This document shows, in pieces, positions 37,666 through 45,884 of a stretch of 64,000 nucleotides of DNA (its first letter is position 1; each line of letters begins with the position of its first letter). The notes beneath the pieces are model-generated. The model saw only the letters and a program-made list of their open reading frames with translations. It was not told the DNA's origin and made no database searches. The stretch comes from Acidimicrobiaceae bacterium (GTDB taxonomy: Bacteria > Actinomycetota > Acidimicrobiia > Acidimicrobiales > Ilumatobacteraceae): NCBI GenBank assembly GCA_947446815.1, contig CANFGT010000003.1, positions 1-64,000 on the forward strand, read 5' to 3'. Both the position numbers and the translations under genes were made by a program.

Positions 37666-38520
37666 TCAGTGCTGGATGAATGCTCCATCGAGTTGTTCAA
37701 GATGATCTCGATCGAGTTGCCATAGCTGAGTAAAAGACTCAACACCTTCTGTTGCGATGTTGCCGCGCACACTGGAAAGTCCGAGGAGTCCACGTGCACG
37801 TTCTGGCAAGGTTCGTGCAACTTCTAGCGGGATGGCCAATGGAACTGCTTCTTCTGGTGTGAGCCAGCCCAAGAGAAAACCAATGTAGAGAGCTTTGCGA
37901 ATGCGGTTTGTGCTGTTGTTGGCTCCGCCACCGTGCGCCAAACTGCCGAGATAAATCAGTGCATCGCCAGGGTTCATCTCAACTGGCCGAGCGAGTGAAG
38001 AATCAATCGGAGCGTCGTAACCTCCACGATGACTATTGGGCACCACCATCGTGGCACCAACCTCTGCGTCATAATCGCCGAGCGCGATGAGTGTGGACAT
38101 TTGTAGATCGATGCCGGTTCGTGCAGCGAACGACCAGTTGATGTCATCGCGATGAAGTGCTTGTGCTGGATTGCCTGGTGCAATGTAAATGGTTTCGGAT
38201 TGGCTCATCCAGTAGTTGCCACAGTGTGGCAACAGGATGTTGTCTGCAATTCCAAGAAGTATTTCGTTCAACAGAACGGAATCAACAAATTGGCGACTCT
38301 TTGCCGCGAGACCTTGAATTCGGACTGTCCGACGACCGTAGAACTCATCATCGCCTGCATCTTCGCGAAATCCAGGTGATCGGCGTTCCACATGGGGCTG
38401 CAGCTGATCATGAAGTGCGTCGGTCTCATGCGGTGTCAACAATCCTTCGATGACAACACCGCCATCTCGGCGAATGTGTTCAGTCAATTCGGTGACGGTC
38501 GTGTTGACGGGGCACCGCAT
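37666..38520 (-). CDS. Phytanoyl-CoA dioxygenase (PhyH) family protein
   Basis: Start ATG 38520 gives 284 residues; the longer frame to 38811 runs into the divergent gene and is not used. The Fe(II)/2-oxoglutarate site is H.D (ALHRDDINW) with the second His in LAHGGG and an Arg two-oxoglutarate ligand further on (NRIRKALYIGF). It hydroxylates an organic acid or a small metabolite. Two distinct neighbours (LLM oxidoreductase and Ddn-like protein) give no direct substrate clue. Confidence 0.85.
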   Translation of the reverse strand: MRCPVNTTVTELTEHIRRDGGVVIEGLLTPHETDALHDQLQPHVERRSPGFREDAGDDEFYGRRTVRIQGLAAKSRQFVDSVLLNEILLGIADNILLPHCGNYWMSQSETIYIAPGNPAQALHRDDINWSFAARTGIDLQMSTLIALGDYDAEVGATMVVPNSHRGGYDAPIDSSLARPVEMNPGDALIYLGSLAHGGGANNSTNRIRKALYIGFLLGWLTPEEAVPLAIPLEVARTLPERARGLLGLSSVRGNIATEGVESFTQLWQLDRDHLEQLDGAFIQH

Positions 38521-38619
38521 GAGAGAAGGCGAATCAGAAGGGCTCACACATTCACGGTATCTAGAGATGAGTACGAAGGCGTACCTTTTGCGACGAATTG
38601 GCGCCTCTACACTGCTCAT

Positions 38620-39066
38620 ATGGCTCATCTTGAAGGCACATATGTTCCAAGTACTAGCGCGTGGGTACGCGACCAGATTGAAGAATATGAGGCATCTGCT
38701 GGGAAGGAAGCAAACACACTGCGTGAAACTGGCATCCCCGTCATCATCGTGACGATGCGAGGAGCAAAGTCTGGGAATGTGCGCAAGATTGCGCTCATGC
38801 GAGTCGAACATAAGGGTTCATATGCACTTGTTGCATCACGTGGTGGTTCCGATGAGAACCCCGATTGGTACAGCAACCTTCTTGCGCATCCCACAGAAGT
38901 GCTTGTTCAAGATGGTCCCGAGGCCCAACCGTTTACGGTGCGTGAGGTCTCGGGGGATGAACGCGAAGAATGGTGGGAGCGATCTGCAGTTGTGTTCCCT
39001 ACATATAACGAATACAAAGCAAAGACAACACGAGTCATCCCTGTCTTGATTGCATCACCGAAGTAA
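38620..39066 (+). CDS. Deazaflavin (F420)-dependent nitroreductase family protein
   Basis: ATG 38620 gives 148 residues, family length. EGTYVPSTSAWVRDQIEEYEASAGKEANTLRETGIPVIIVTMRGAKSGNVRKIALMRVEHKGSYALVAS is the classic Ddn-family start, and WWERSAVVFPTYNEYKAKTTRVIPV the end. These bind F420H2 to reduce quinones or other substrates at the membrane. The frame upstream of 38620 overlaps the divergent PhyH gene. This and the LLM enzyme both indicate that the organism makes F420. Confidence 0.88.
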   Translation: MAHLEGTYVPSTSAWVRDQIEEYEASAGKEANTLRETGIPVIIVTMRGAKSGNVRKIALMRVEHKGSYALVASRGGSDENPDWYSNLLAHPTEVLVQDGPEAQPFTVREVSGDEREEWWERSAVVFPTYNEYKAKTTRVIPVLIASPK

Positions 39067-39113
39067 CAAAGCGTTTCTTGAAGTCTTTTCAGTGCTTCTG
39101 AGATGATTGTCAA

Positions 39114-40652
39114 TTAATGAACTGGTGCAGTGTCTTCGAGCGCATCTGACAGACCAGCGCGTTGCTTCAGAGGAATCTCGGGCAGCAGCAGGGCAAGAAC
39201 AATCGCAATCAACATGATTGCAGCACAGCACCAATAGATGCGGCTGACACCGAGAGCAATACTGTCGACAACTGCGCGGCGTGGAATGGTTGCTAATTCT
39301 TTAATTTTTTCTGGTGCCCGAATCAATTTAGATGCATCTTCGGGCGCAATGTTGGCGAGGCGCATCGGTATCTCGTGACGAATCGTTGAATTCAGAATTG
39401 TTCCGAAAATTGCAAGTCCGAATGAACCGCCAAGCGACCGGAAGAACATCACTGTTGCAGTGGCAACACCAAGGTCTTGAAATTCCACACCGTTCTGGCT
39501 TGCGATAGACGTGGAAGTGAAGATTGATGCGGCACCAAATCCCATAAAGACCATTGGAATGGCGAGGTAGAGATATTTTGTTTCACCATTGATCTGTGCG
39601 ATAGCAACGAGTGCAAACGTTGCGCAAATAGAGCCGATGATGGGAAACGGCTTGTACCGACCAGTAGTCGAGATCAATCGTCCAACGCCGAAGGTGGCCA
39701 CGGTAACTCCCAACATTTGGGGGAGGGAGCGGAGCCCTGAATTCGTGGGCGAGACGAAGAGTGCATCTTGGAAATACAAGGACAGGAACGACCCTGACCC
39801 GTACACAATCGTGCCTGCACACATACCTAACATCGCTGATCGAAAGACAACTTTGTTAGAGAACAATCGCAACGGGATCATTGGTTCCGCGGCCCGTTGT
39901 TCGGCGAAAATAAATGTAATGAGTCCAACGATTGCCATTCCGAAGAGGACGAGAACACGTGTTTCTGTCCATCCACTCCGACCTTCTTCGAGCCCAATCA
40001 TGAGCGATGCAATGGTGAACGACAAGAGGCCGGCACCTAGGAAGTCAAGTTTTGCTTCTTTGCGTCTGAAGGGAAGTTTGAGTGCGAAGTGCGTAATGGT
40101 GCCCACGATGAGAATGAATGGGACGTTGATCCAGAAAATCCACTTCCACGAGTAGTGGTCAATGATGAAACCACCGACCAACGGTCCGAGAACTGCAGAG
40201 CCAACAAAGGCGAGAGTGAAGTAACCCATGTATCGACCGCGATCACGTGGTGGGATGATGTCGCCAATTACTGCGAATGAGAGAGCTTGAATACCTCCAC
40301 CACCGAGTCCTTGGAAGGCACGTGCTGCAATGAGCTGCCCCATCGAACCTGCGGCGCCACAGAGGAAGGAACCAACTAAGAAGATAAACATCGTGATTTG
40401 AAAGATGCGACGACGGCCGTAGAGGTCGGACAATTTGCCTAACAACGGTGTAGAGATTGCCGAGGTCACGATGTACGCGGTGCCCACCCACGCGAAACTC
40501 TCAAACGCTTTGAAGTCCCCAACAATTTTTGGCAATGCAGTTGCGATGATGGAGGTCTCAAGGTTTGCGAGCATGGTGGCCGTTGCAAGAGCTCCGAGGA
40601 CGAGAATCAATCGCGTCGTTGTAAACCCAGGGACCGATGATTCTTTCGACAT
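39114..40652 (-). CDS. DHA2-type MFS multidrug transporter
   Basis: 512 residues, about fourteen membrane helices. Motif A is GKLSDLYGRRRIF, the DHA2 start is ALATATMLANLETSIIATALPKIVGDF, and motif C is GFIIDHYSWKWIFWIN. Family members (EmrB/QacA-like) export drugs or toxic metabolites using the proton gradient. There is no emrA partner or TetR regulator beside it, so the substrate is unknown. Divergent from the ABM-domain gene at 40727. Confidence 0.93.
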   Translation of the reverse strand: MSKESSVPGFTTTRLILVLGALATATMLANLETSIIATALPKIVGDFKAFESFAWVGTAYIVTSAISTPLLGKLSDLYGRRRIFQITMFIFLVGSFLCGAAGSMGQLIAARAFQGLGGGGIQALSFAVIGDIIPPRDRGRYMGYFTLAFVGSAVLGPLVGGFIIDHYSWKWIFWINVPFILIVGTITHFALKLPFRRKEAKLDFLGAGLLSFTIASLMIGLEEGRSGWTETRVLVLFGMAIVGLITFIFAEQRAAEPMIPLRLFSNKVVFRSAMLGMCAGTIVYGSGSFLSLYFQDALFVSPTNSGLRSLPQMLGVTVATFGVGRLISTTGRYKPFPIIGSICATFALVAIAQINGETKYLYLAIPMVFMGFGAASIFTSTSIASQNGVEFQDLGVATATVMFFRSLGGSFGLAIFGTILNSTIRHEIPMRLANIAPEDASKLIRAPEKIKELATIPRRAVVDSIALGVSRIYWCCAAIMLIAIVLALLLPEIPLKQRAGLSDALEDTAPVH

Positions 40653-40726
40653 GAGGTCACCGTATCGCTATTTGCAGATGACAAATAACTCGGAGCGACC
40701 CTTCGCGGACATGAAACACTGGGGAA

Positions 40727-41044
40727 ATGACGTCCTCAGGTCCTGAAATCATCACCATCTTTCGTAATCGGCTCGTTGATGGGGCAGGCGAGGAATACGG
40801 AGCGTTGGCTCCCCACATCGCTGAATTGGCTCGCAATATGCCCGGGTTTGTCGACTCCAAGACTTTTACAGCAGCCGATGGCGAACGCGTCACGGTGGTG
40901 ACGTTTGCAAATCAGGAGTCGCACAATGCGTGGCGAGATGATCCTGAGCATGTGGCGGCACGGGCACGTGGGATCGATGAGTTCTACAGCACGTATTCCA
41001 TCCAGGTCGGTTCGGTGACCTACTCGAATCATTTCGAACGATGA
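40727..41044 (+). CDS. Antibiotic biosynthesis monooxygenase (ABM) domain protein
   Basis: 105 residues. The dimeric alpha-beta barrel pattern is seen in IITIFRNRLVDGAGEEYGALAPHIAELARNMPGFVDSKTFTAADGERVTVVTFANQESHNAWRDDPEH. Members may be heme-degrading or quinone-forming oxygenases, or simple quorum-type binding proteins. It overlaps the tag gene by 4 bases (ATGA), so these two are coupled. Confidence 0.85.
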   Translation: MTSSGPEIITIFRNRLVDGAGEEYGALAPHIAELARNMPGFVDSKTFTAADGERVTVVTFANQESHNAWRDDPEHVAARARGIDEFYSTYSIQVGSVTYSNHFER

Positions 41045-41721
41045 AGAATTCGAACGATGAAGAATTGGATCGAGAACTAATGACTTCTCTTGAATGGTTA
41101 CGACCAACGACAAAAGGAGAACTGCGATGTTGGTGGCCTGGCGATGATGTTCCGTATCAGAAATATCACGACATGGAGTGGGGAGTCGCTGTCATCGATG
41201 ATCAGCGCCTTTACGAGAAGATCTGCCTTGAAGGATTTCAATCGGGTCTGAGTTGGCTCACAATTTTACGGAAGCGCGAAAACTTTCGTGCGGCCTTTAC
41301 CAACTTTGACATGGATGCAGTTGCACGTTTTACGGAGAAGGACATCAATCGATTGATGAACGATGCAGGAATTGTTCGTCATCGCGGAAAAATTGAAGCA
41401 ACGATTAACAACGCCTCACGCGCACTTGAACTCATAGAAGAAACCGGTTCGCTCGCACGACACATTTGGTCATTCGCATCTTCAAATGAATTCGGTAGAG
41501 ATGGAATCTCGTCTCATCCATCGGGTCTTGCAACGACTTCACCTGCTGCCATTGCACTATCTAAGGATTTGAAGAAGCGCGGATGGAAATATGTTGGACC
41601 CACCACGATGTATTCATTCATGCAATCAATGGGAATGATTAATGATCATCTATCTGATTGTTTTGTGCACGACAACTGCGAGAAAAAACGCCTGATTGCA
41701 TTGAAGAAAATGACTCGCTAA
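41041..41721 (+). CDS. tag: DNA-3-methyladenine glycosylase I
   Basis: 226 residues; an N-terminal extension of about 25 residues precedes the standard start. RCWWPGDDVPYQKYHDMEWG holds the Cys and His zinc ligands, CLEGFQSGLSWLTILRKRENFRAAF is the signature, and HLSDCFVHDNC carries the other zinc ligands. Excises alkylated adenine from DNA. The ATG overlaps the ABM gene stop. Converges on the HEAT-repeat gene, sharing 4 bases. Confidence 0.93.
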   Translation: MKNSNDEELDRELMTSLEWLRPTTKGELRCWWPGDDVPYQKYHDMEWGVAVIDDQRLYEKICLEGFQSGLSWLTILRKRENFRAAFTNFDMDAVARFTEKDINRLMNDAGIVRHRGKIEATINNASRALELIEETGSLARHIWSFASSNEFGRDGISSHPSGLATTSPAAIALSKDLKKRGWKYVGPTTMYSFMQSMGMINDHLSDCFVHDNCEKKRLIALKKMTR

Positions 41722-42308
41722 TCGCGAGGATGAACAAGAATTTCTGCATTCTGGCGCACTTGCCAGTCGCGATCTTCAAGCGCAACTGCAAGTGCTGCAT
41801 CAACTGCTTCGCCTTCAAAAGGTGCAAGCGCCAATACCGCACGGCGTCGCACGGCAGGCTTGTCAGCGCAGGCAGAAAGTATTGCGGGCAAACCACGTTC
41901 GTCGCCGATGGATCCGAGAGCGGCGGCACAGGCCTCACGCACAATGGCTTCCTCGTGTGTTGTTGTACATCGAATCAGTGTTTCAATTTCATCATCGGAG
42001 ATAGGACTACGTTCCCCGAGCGACCATGCAGACATCTCAGCAACGAATACATCTTCATCGTCAATCAATTGGTGAAAGACAACATTGAGAAACGGCGCGG
42101 CAAATTCCACTGCAGTGCGTCGAACTTCAGCGGAAGTATCGATGAGAGAAGCAACGAGATGTTCAGACGTCAGTTCGTGAAGCCGATGAAGGGCACGGAG
42201 TGCACTTGCGCGAACGGACCCATCTGATGAAGACAATCCACCGATGGCCGCCAAGGTGTTGCCTGTAAACCCAGCTTCGATGATTGCGAAGCGTTCATCG
42301 ACGGACAC
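41718..42308 (-). CDS. HEAT-repeat protein
   Basis: 196 residues made of about five 30-residue helical repeats: ASALRALHRL, VRRTAVEFAAPFL, VAEMSAWSLGE, VREACAAALGSIGDERGLPAIL, VRRRAVLALAPFEGEAVDAALAVALEDRDWQVRQNA. This matches PBS-lyase/HEAT-like scaffolds. No catalytic domain is seen. A protein-binding role is inferred. Starts 2 bases after the membrane-protein gene on the same strand. Confidence 0.85.
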   Translation of the reverse strand: MSVDERFAIIEAGFTGNTLAAIGGLSSSDGSVRASALRALHRLHELTSEHLVASLIDTSAEVRRTAVEFAAPFLNVVFHQLIDDEDVFVAEMSAWSLGERSPISDDEIETLIRCTTTHEEAIVREACAAALGSIGDERGLPAILSACADKPAVRRRAVLALAPFEGEAVDAALAVALEDRDWQVRQNAEILVHPRD

Positions 42309-42310
42309 GG

Positions 42311-42634
42311 CTATGTCTTCAGAAGTCCGCCCACCAGCTCAAGGGCGATGGTGAGCATGAAGCCGACAATGCACGCAACGAGCGCACCAAGGATGAGAGC
42401 CCCTGCAGAGAGATTGAAAATTGCCCTGCGACGCTGTTGCTGGTCAGGTTCGCGGTACATCGGGGTGAATTTGTTGTCGACCCGCACAGGAATAGGGCGT
42501 CGTGGCGTGGCAGGCTTCATGCGGTCGACAATCCAGAGAGCGAGTAGTGCCAGTGCTAACACCCAAATGGCGCGCACAGCGACACCAGTTGTCGAGGTCG
42601 ACAGGAGTGACAGAGAAATGACCGAAGAACTCAT
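42311..42634 (-). CDS. Small two-helix membrane protein
   Basis: ATG 42634 gives 107 residues with two hydrophobic helices (about 18-36 and 72-98) separated by a basic loop (PRRPIPVRVDN). The longer frame to 42742 reads into the opposite-strand protease gene. Even the chosen start overlaps that gene's start by 17 bases head to head, and a downstream GTG could be used instead. Function unknown. It lies just before the HEAT-repeat gene. Confidence 0.6.
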   Translation of the reverse strand: MSSSVISLSLLSTSTTGVAVRAIWVLALALLALWIVDRMKPATPRRPIPVRVDNKFTPMYREPDQQQRRRAIFNLSAGALILGALVACIVGFMLTIALELVGGLLKT

Positions 42635-43781
42635 GAACGAGGAAAGCGTACCCCTCCCGCAGCCATCGACGTCTGCGGACCTTCGCACTTTGCGTATCGC
42701 TCTTCCTCTCATCACGGTTTCCTGGATGATTCTGCTGTGCATTCTCGTGATGGCTGCTGTGCGGATTCAACGGTGGGAGCTTGCGCCAGGTGAAGCAATG
42801 GCTGTCTCTCCTCGTATTGGGTTTGCGCCGACGCATGAAGGTGCCGCGGTACCGAAGCGATACGTCGCAGATAACGGCATTCGATTCGTCACGGCATTTG
42901 GTGGACAACTGTCTGCGTTGGATTCTGTTCTCGGGTGGATTGACCCTCATGTACGCGTTGACACGTATGTGGAGCATTTTGGGCAACAGACTCCAACTTC
43001 CTCGCGACGACTGGGATTTCAAGCAATGACTGGCGCAAAGCAAATTGCAGAATACGTTGCGATGAGCAAATTGGGTTTAGGTGCAAAACTTGAAGAAGGT
43101 CCCGTCCTTATTGAGGAATTGGTGTGTCAAGGTGCACCGTCTGTTAATTCAGCTTGTGTCAATTTGCAGGTGGGAGAACAGATCACACACCTCAACGGGG
43201 TGGCAACACCAACGCTGTCTCGACTTGGTGTTGAACTGAAGAAACACAAAGTAGGTGACAGCATCAAGCTCACGGTGTTGCCATTCGTCGCGCCGACCGA
43301 GGATCCCAACAAACGGAAATCGCAGATTGTCACGGTGACGGTGATGGCAAACCCAGATGATGAGCGACCCATCATTGGCTTCATCCCTGCAGATACACGG
43401 GTGACGCGTTTGCCTTTCGAGGTCAATATCACCACGACTGACATTGGGGGGCCTTCGGCAGGTCTCGCATTCACTTTGGCATTACTTGACGAGCTGACCC
43501 CAGGAAACCTCATGGGGAAGGGTCGTGTCTCGGCAACGGGCACGATGGACGAGAATCAGAATGTCGGCGCAATTGGGGCACTGGAGCAAAAGGCCATCGC
43601 AGTGCGAGATTCGGGTTCCACATTGTTTCTTGTTCCGGCTGGTCAGTCTCCTGAAGAAATGAAGGCGGCTCGAAAAGCTGCCGGAGCGGGAGTGCGCATT
43701 GTGCAAGTGGCCACCTTGGATGCTGCTCTGAAAGAGCTTCGCAAGAATGGTGGAGTGGCACTGCCCGCGACCGTCAAATAA
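42618..43781 (+). CDS. PDZ and Lon-type (S16) membrane serine protease
   Basis: ATG 42618 gives 387 residues. One membrane helix at about 25-50 (ALPLITVSWMILLCILVMAAV). A PDZ domain is in the middle (LVCQGAPS..VGEQITHLNGVATPTLSRL), followed by a Lon S16 domain with the catalytic Ser280 (TDIGGPSAGLAFTLALLD) and Lys325 (ALEQKAIAV), 45 residues apart as in Lon. There is no ATPase domain. It matches the YlbL/Rv3194c type. In M. tuberculosis this gene lies beside the UPF0182 gene, as here except for the DivIVA gene between. Confidence 0.9.
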   Translation: MTEELMNEESVPLPQPSTSADLRTLRIALPLITVSWMILLCILVMAAVRIQRWELAPGEAMAVSPRIGFAPTHEGAAVPKRYVADNGIRFVTAFGGQLSALDSVLGWIDPHVRVDTYVEHFGQQTPTSSRRLGFQAMTGAKQIAEYVAMSKLGLGAKLEEGPVLIEELVCQGAPSVNSACVNLQVGEQITHLNGVATPTLSRLGVELKKHKVGDSIKLTVLPFVAPTEDPNKRKSQIVTVTVMANPDDERPIIGFIPADTRVTRLPFEVNITTTDIGGPSAGLAFTLALLDELTPGNLMGKGRVSATGTMDENQNVGAIGALEQKAIAVRDSGSTLFLVPAGQSPEEMKAARKAAGAGVRIVQVATLDAALKELRKNGGVALPATVK

Positions 43782-43875
43782 CGGTTCTCCCAATGACCAT
43801 AAGGCTTGGCTGATGCGAACAGCCTGTGGATAATCCCACTTTTGACCCCCTGAGGCACCGTACTGTGGAGGTGTC

Positions 43876-45873
43876 ATGGCTATTTCATTCTCACGTCCCG
43901 ACCCTTCATCGCCAGCCGCGGTGGGTTCGGCATCGTTTCCCACCAACCGTCGCGGGTTTGACCAAGGTGAAGTGCGCGATTTCTTGCGCATGGTCGCTGC
44001 CGAGCTTGCCCGCCTCCAAGAGCGTGAACGCTTTCTTGAAAATGAGTTGCGCACAATGCAGACGCGGGGCATGTCTGCTCCTGGCCGTCTTGATGAGGAA
44101 ACCGTTACGACATTGCTAGGTGAAGAGGCGGCGCGTGTTCTCACGACCGCTCGTGACGCAAGTACTCAGATTCGTGATCGTGCAGAAGAGTCTGCAACTC
44201 GCCTTGTAAAAGATGCCGCCGAAGATGCCGCTCGTATTCGTGAATCAGCCATGATCGAAGCAGCGCGCATTAATGAAGATGCAGTACATGATGCCGAGTC
44301 TGAAATTGATATGGCCAAGCAGCAAGGCCGTGACATGGTCAACGAAGCTCGCGCATATCGTGAAAAAGTTTTGTCAGAGCTGTCGCGTCGTCGGGATGCA
44401 GCGCGTGGACAAATTGAACAGTTGCTGCATGGTCGTGATCGATTGCTAAATGCATTTGAACGTGCTCGCCTTGCGAGCGAAGATGTGCTCAATGGGCTGA
44501 CAGATGCACACGATGAGCCTGAATTCATTGTGGATTTGTCTCCAACAACCGGCCCAATTCCTATCGTGAACCCTGAGCATCCTGGCGTCAAGATGTTTGA
44601 CCATGAAACTGCTGAAGTGACTGAAGTGGAAGTGCTGGAAGAAGTGTCGACCACCGTTATTTTTGATGATGACACTGCAGAAGTCGTTGCCACAGAAATC
44701 ACGATCGATGCTGTGATTGAAATTCCTGCTCCGGAAGTTGCAGAGCCAGAACAAATCATTGATGAAGTTGTTGAAGCAATGGAAGATGTCATTGCTGAAG
44801 CCATCGAAGAAATTATTGAAACTCCAGTAATTTCTGCGGATCATCCAGTGCACGGCTTGGCACAATTCGGCGAGGCACACATTGAGCTTCCAGAAATTGA
44901 AGAGATATCTGCTGATGAAACACAAACAAACGTTGTGTCGTTGTTTGGCCGTGGGCGTCGTGAAAATGAAGTTCCTGAAGTATTTGTTCCCGCAGTCGCC
45001 GAAGAGCCAGCAGTTGCCGCAATACCTGTCGTGGAAGAGAAGCCAGCAAAGGGCTCCTCTGGAGTAGACGACATTTTCGCCAAGCTTCGTGCTGGTAGCA
45101 CTGCAGAGGTTGCAGCAAAGGCCGCAGAAGTGGTTGCATCAGCGCACGTTGTTGAGAAGACAGAGAAGAAGAAGGCCAAGACAAAGCAGGCGATTATCGC
45201 TGCAGATCCTGCCCGCTTCGCCGAACGCGACGAAGTTCTTTCAGGACTCGTTGTCACGATGGCTCGCAAACTCAAGCGAGTTCTTGCCGATGAGCAAAAC
45301 AATGTGTTGGAGCATCTGCGTGGGAAGCGTTCATCATTAGAGATCGATGCAATCTTGGGTACGCCCGAGGAACAGATGGTTCGTTATGCAACAGCCATTG
45401 CAGAAGACACGATGACCGCAGCAGGAGCAGGCGCCAAGTCGGTGAAGTCATCAGGTGGTTCAAGTCGGCGCGTGACCCAGAAGGCTGTTTCCACGCATGT
45501 TCAGGACACAATTACCGCTGGCCTGGTAGCGGGATTCCGTGAAGATGCCCGTATTGCAATCGGCGAAGCAGAAGGCGATCGCGAGATTCTTGCAAGCCTG
45601 ATGCGGGATGTTTATCGCCGTTGGAAGACCGAACTCATCGATCAGCAGGTGGATGACATCGCATGTTCGTCATATAGCAAGGGTGGATTCTTGGCGCTTG
45701 AGCCAGGTGCACGCATCAGTTGGATGGTCGACCCCAACGCAGAATGCTGCAGTGAGTGCGAGGACAATTCACTCGCTGGCTCAGTTGCGAAGGGCGAAGA
45801 TTTCCCCACAGGGCACGCATTGCCACCGGCGCATCCTGGGTGCCGCTGTCTTGTTTGCCCCGTTCAGGACTAG
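43876..45873 (+). CDS. DivIVA-domain protein with C-terminal MuF-like (phage minor head) domain
   Basis: 665 residues. Residues ~15-60 match DivIVA (FPTNRRGFDQGEVRDFLRMVAAELARLQERERFLENEL). A coiled coil with repeated Glu/Arg/Ala fills ~100-215. An acidic, Val/Ile/Glu-rich low-complexity linker runs to about 400, then a basic KKAK stretch at about 425-440. The C-terminal ~220 residues end in W616-x2-D...C624-C-x2-C628, DNSLAG, and PPAHPGCRC (650-658). That pattern matches phage Mu protein F / SPP1 gp7-type domains. Six of the C-terminal Cys could bind metal. DivIVA targets the cell pole or septum; what the MuF-like part does is unknown. Confidence 0.85.
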   Translation: MAISFSRPDPSSPAAVGSASFPTNRRGFDQGEVRDFLRMVAAELARLQERERFLENELRTMQTRGMSAPGRLDEETVTTLLGEEAARVLTTARDASTQIRDRAEESATRLVKDAAEDAARIRESAMIEAARINEDAVHDAESEIDMAKQQGRDMVNEARAYREKVLSELSRRRDAARGQIEQLLHGRDRLLNAFERARLASEDVLNGLTDAHDEPEFIVDLSPTTGPIPIVNPEHPGVKMFDHETAEVTEVEVLEEVSTTVIFDDDTAEVVATEITIDAVIEIPAPEVAEPEQIIDEVVEAMEDVIAEAIEEIIETPVISADHPVHGLAQFGEAHIELPEIEEISADETQTNVVSLFGRGRRENEVPEVFVPAVAEEPAVAAIPVVEEKPAKGSSGVDDIFAKLRAGSTAEVAAKAAEVVASAHVVEKTEKKKAKTKQAIIAADPARFAERDEVLSGLVVTMARKLKRVLADEQNNVLEHLRGKRSSLEIDAILGTPEEQMVRYATAIAEDTMTAAGAGAKSVKSSGGSSRRVTQKAVSTHVQDTITAGLVAGFREDARIAIGEAEGDREILASLMRDVYRRWKTELIDQQVDDIACSSYSKGGFLALEPGARISWMVDPNAECCSECEDNSLAGSVAKGEDFPTGHALPPAHPGCRCLVCPVQD

Positions 45874-45879
45874 CGTCCT
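45866..45879 (+). terminator. Small hairpin at the DivIVA gene stop
   Basis: AGGAC/GTCCT form a perfect 5-bp stem around TAGC, which contains the stop codon, 6 bases before the UPF0182 GTG start. It may slow ribosomes or affect coupling; no T tract. Confidence 0.3.
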
Positions 45880-45884
45880 GATGC

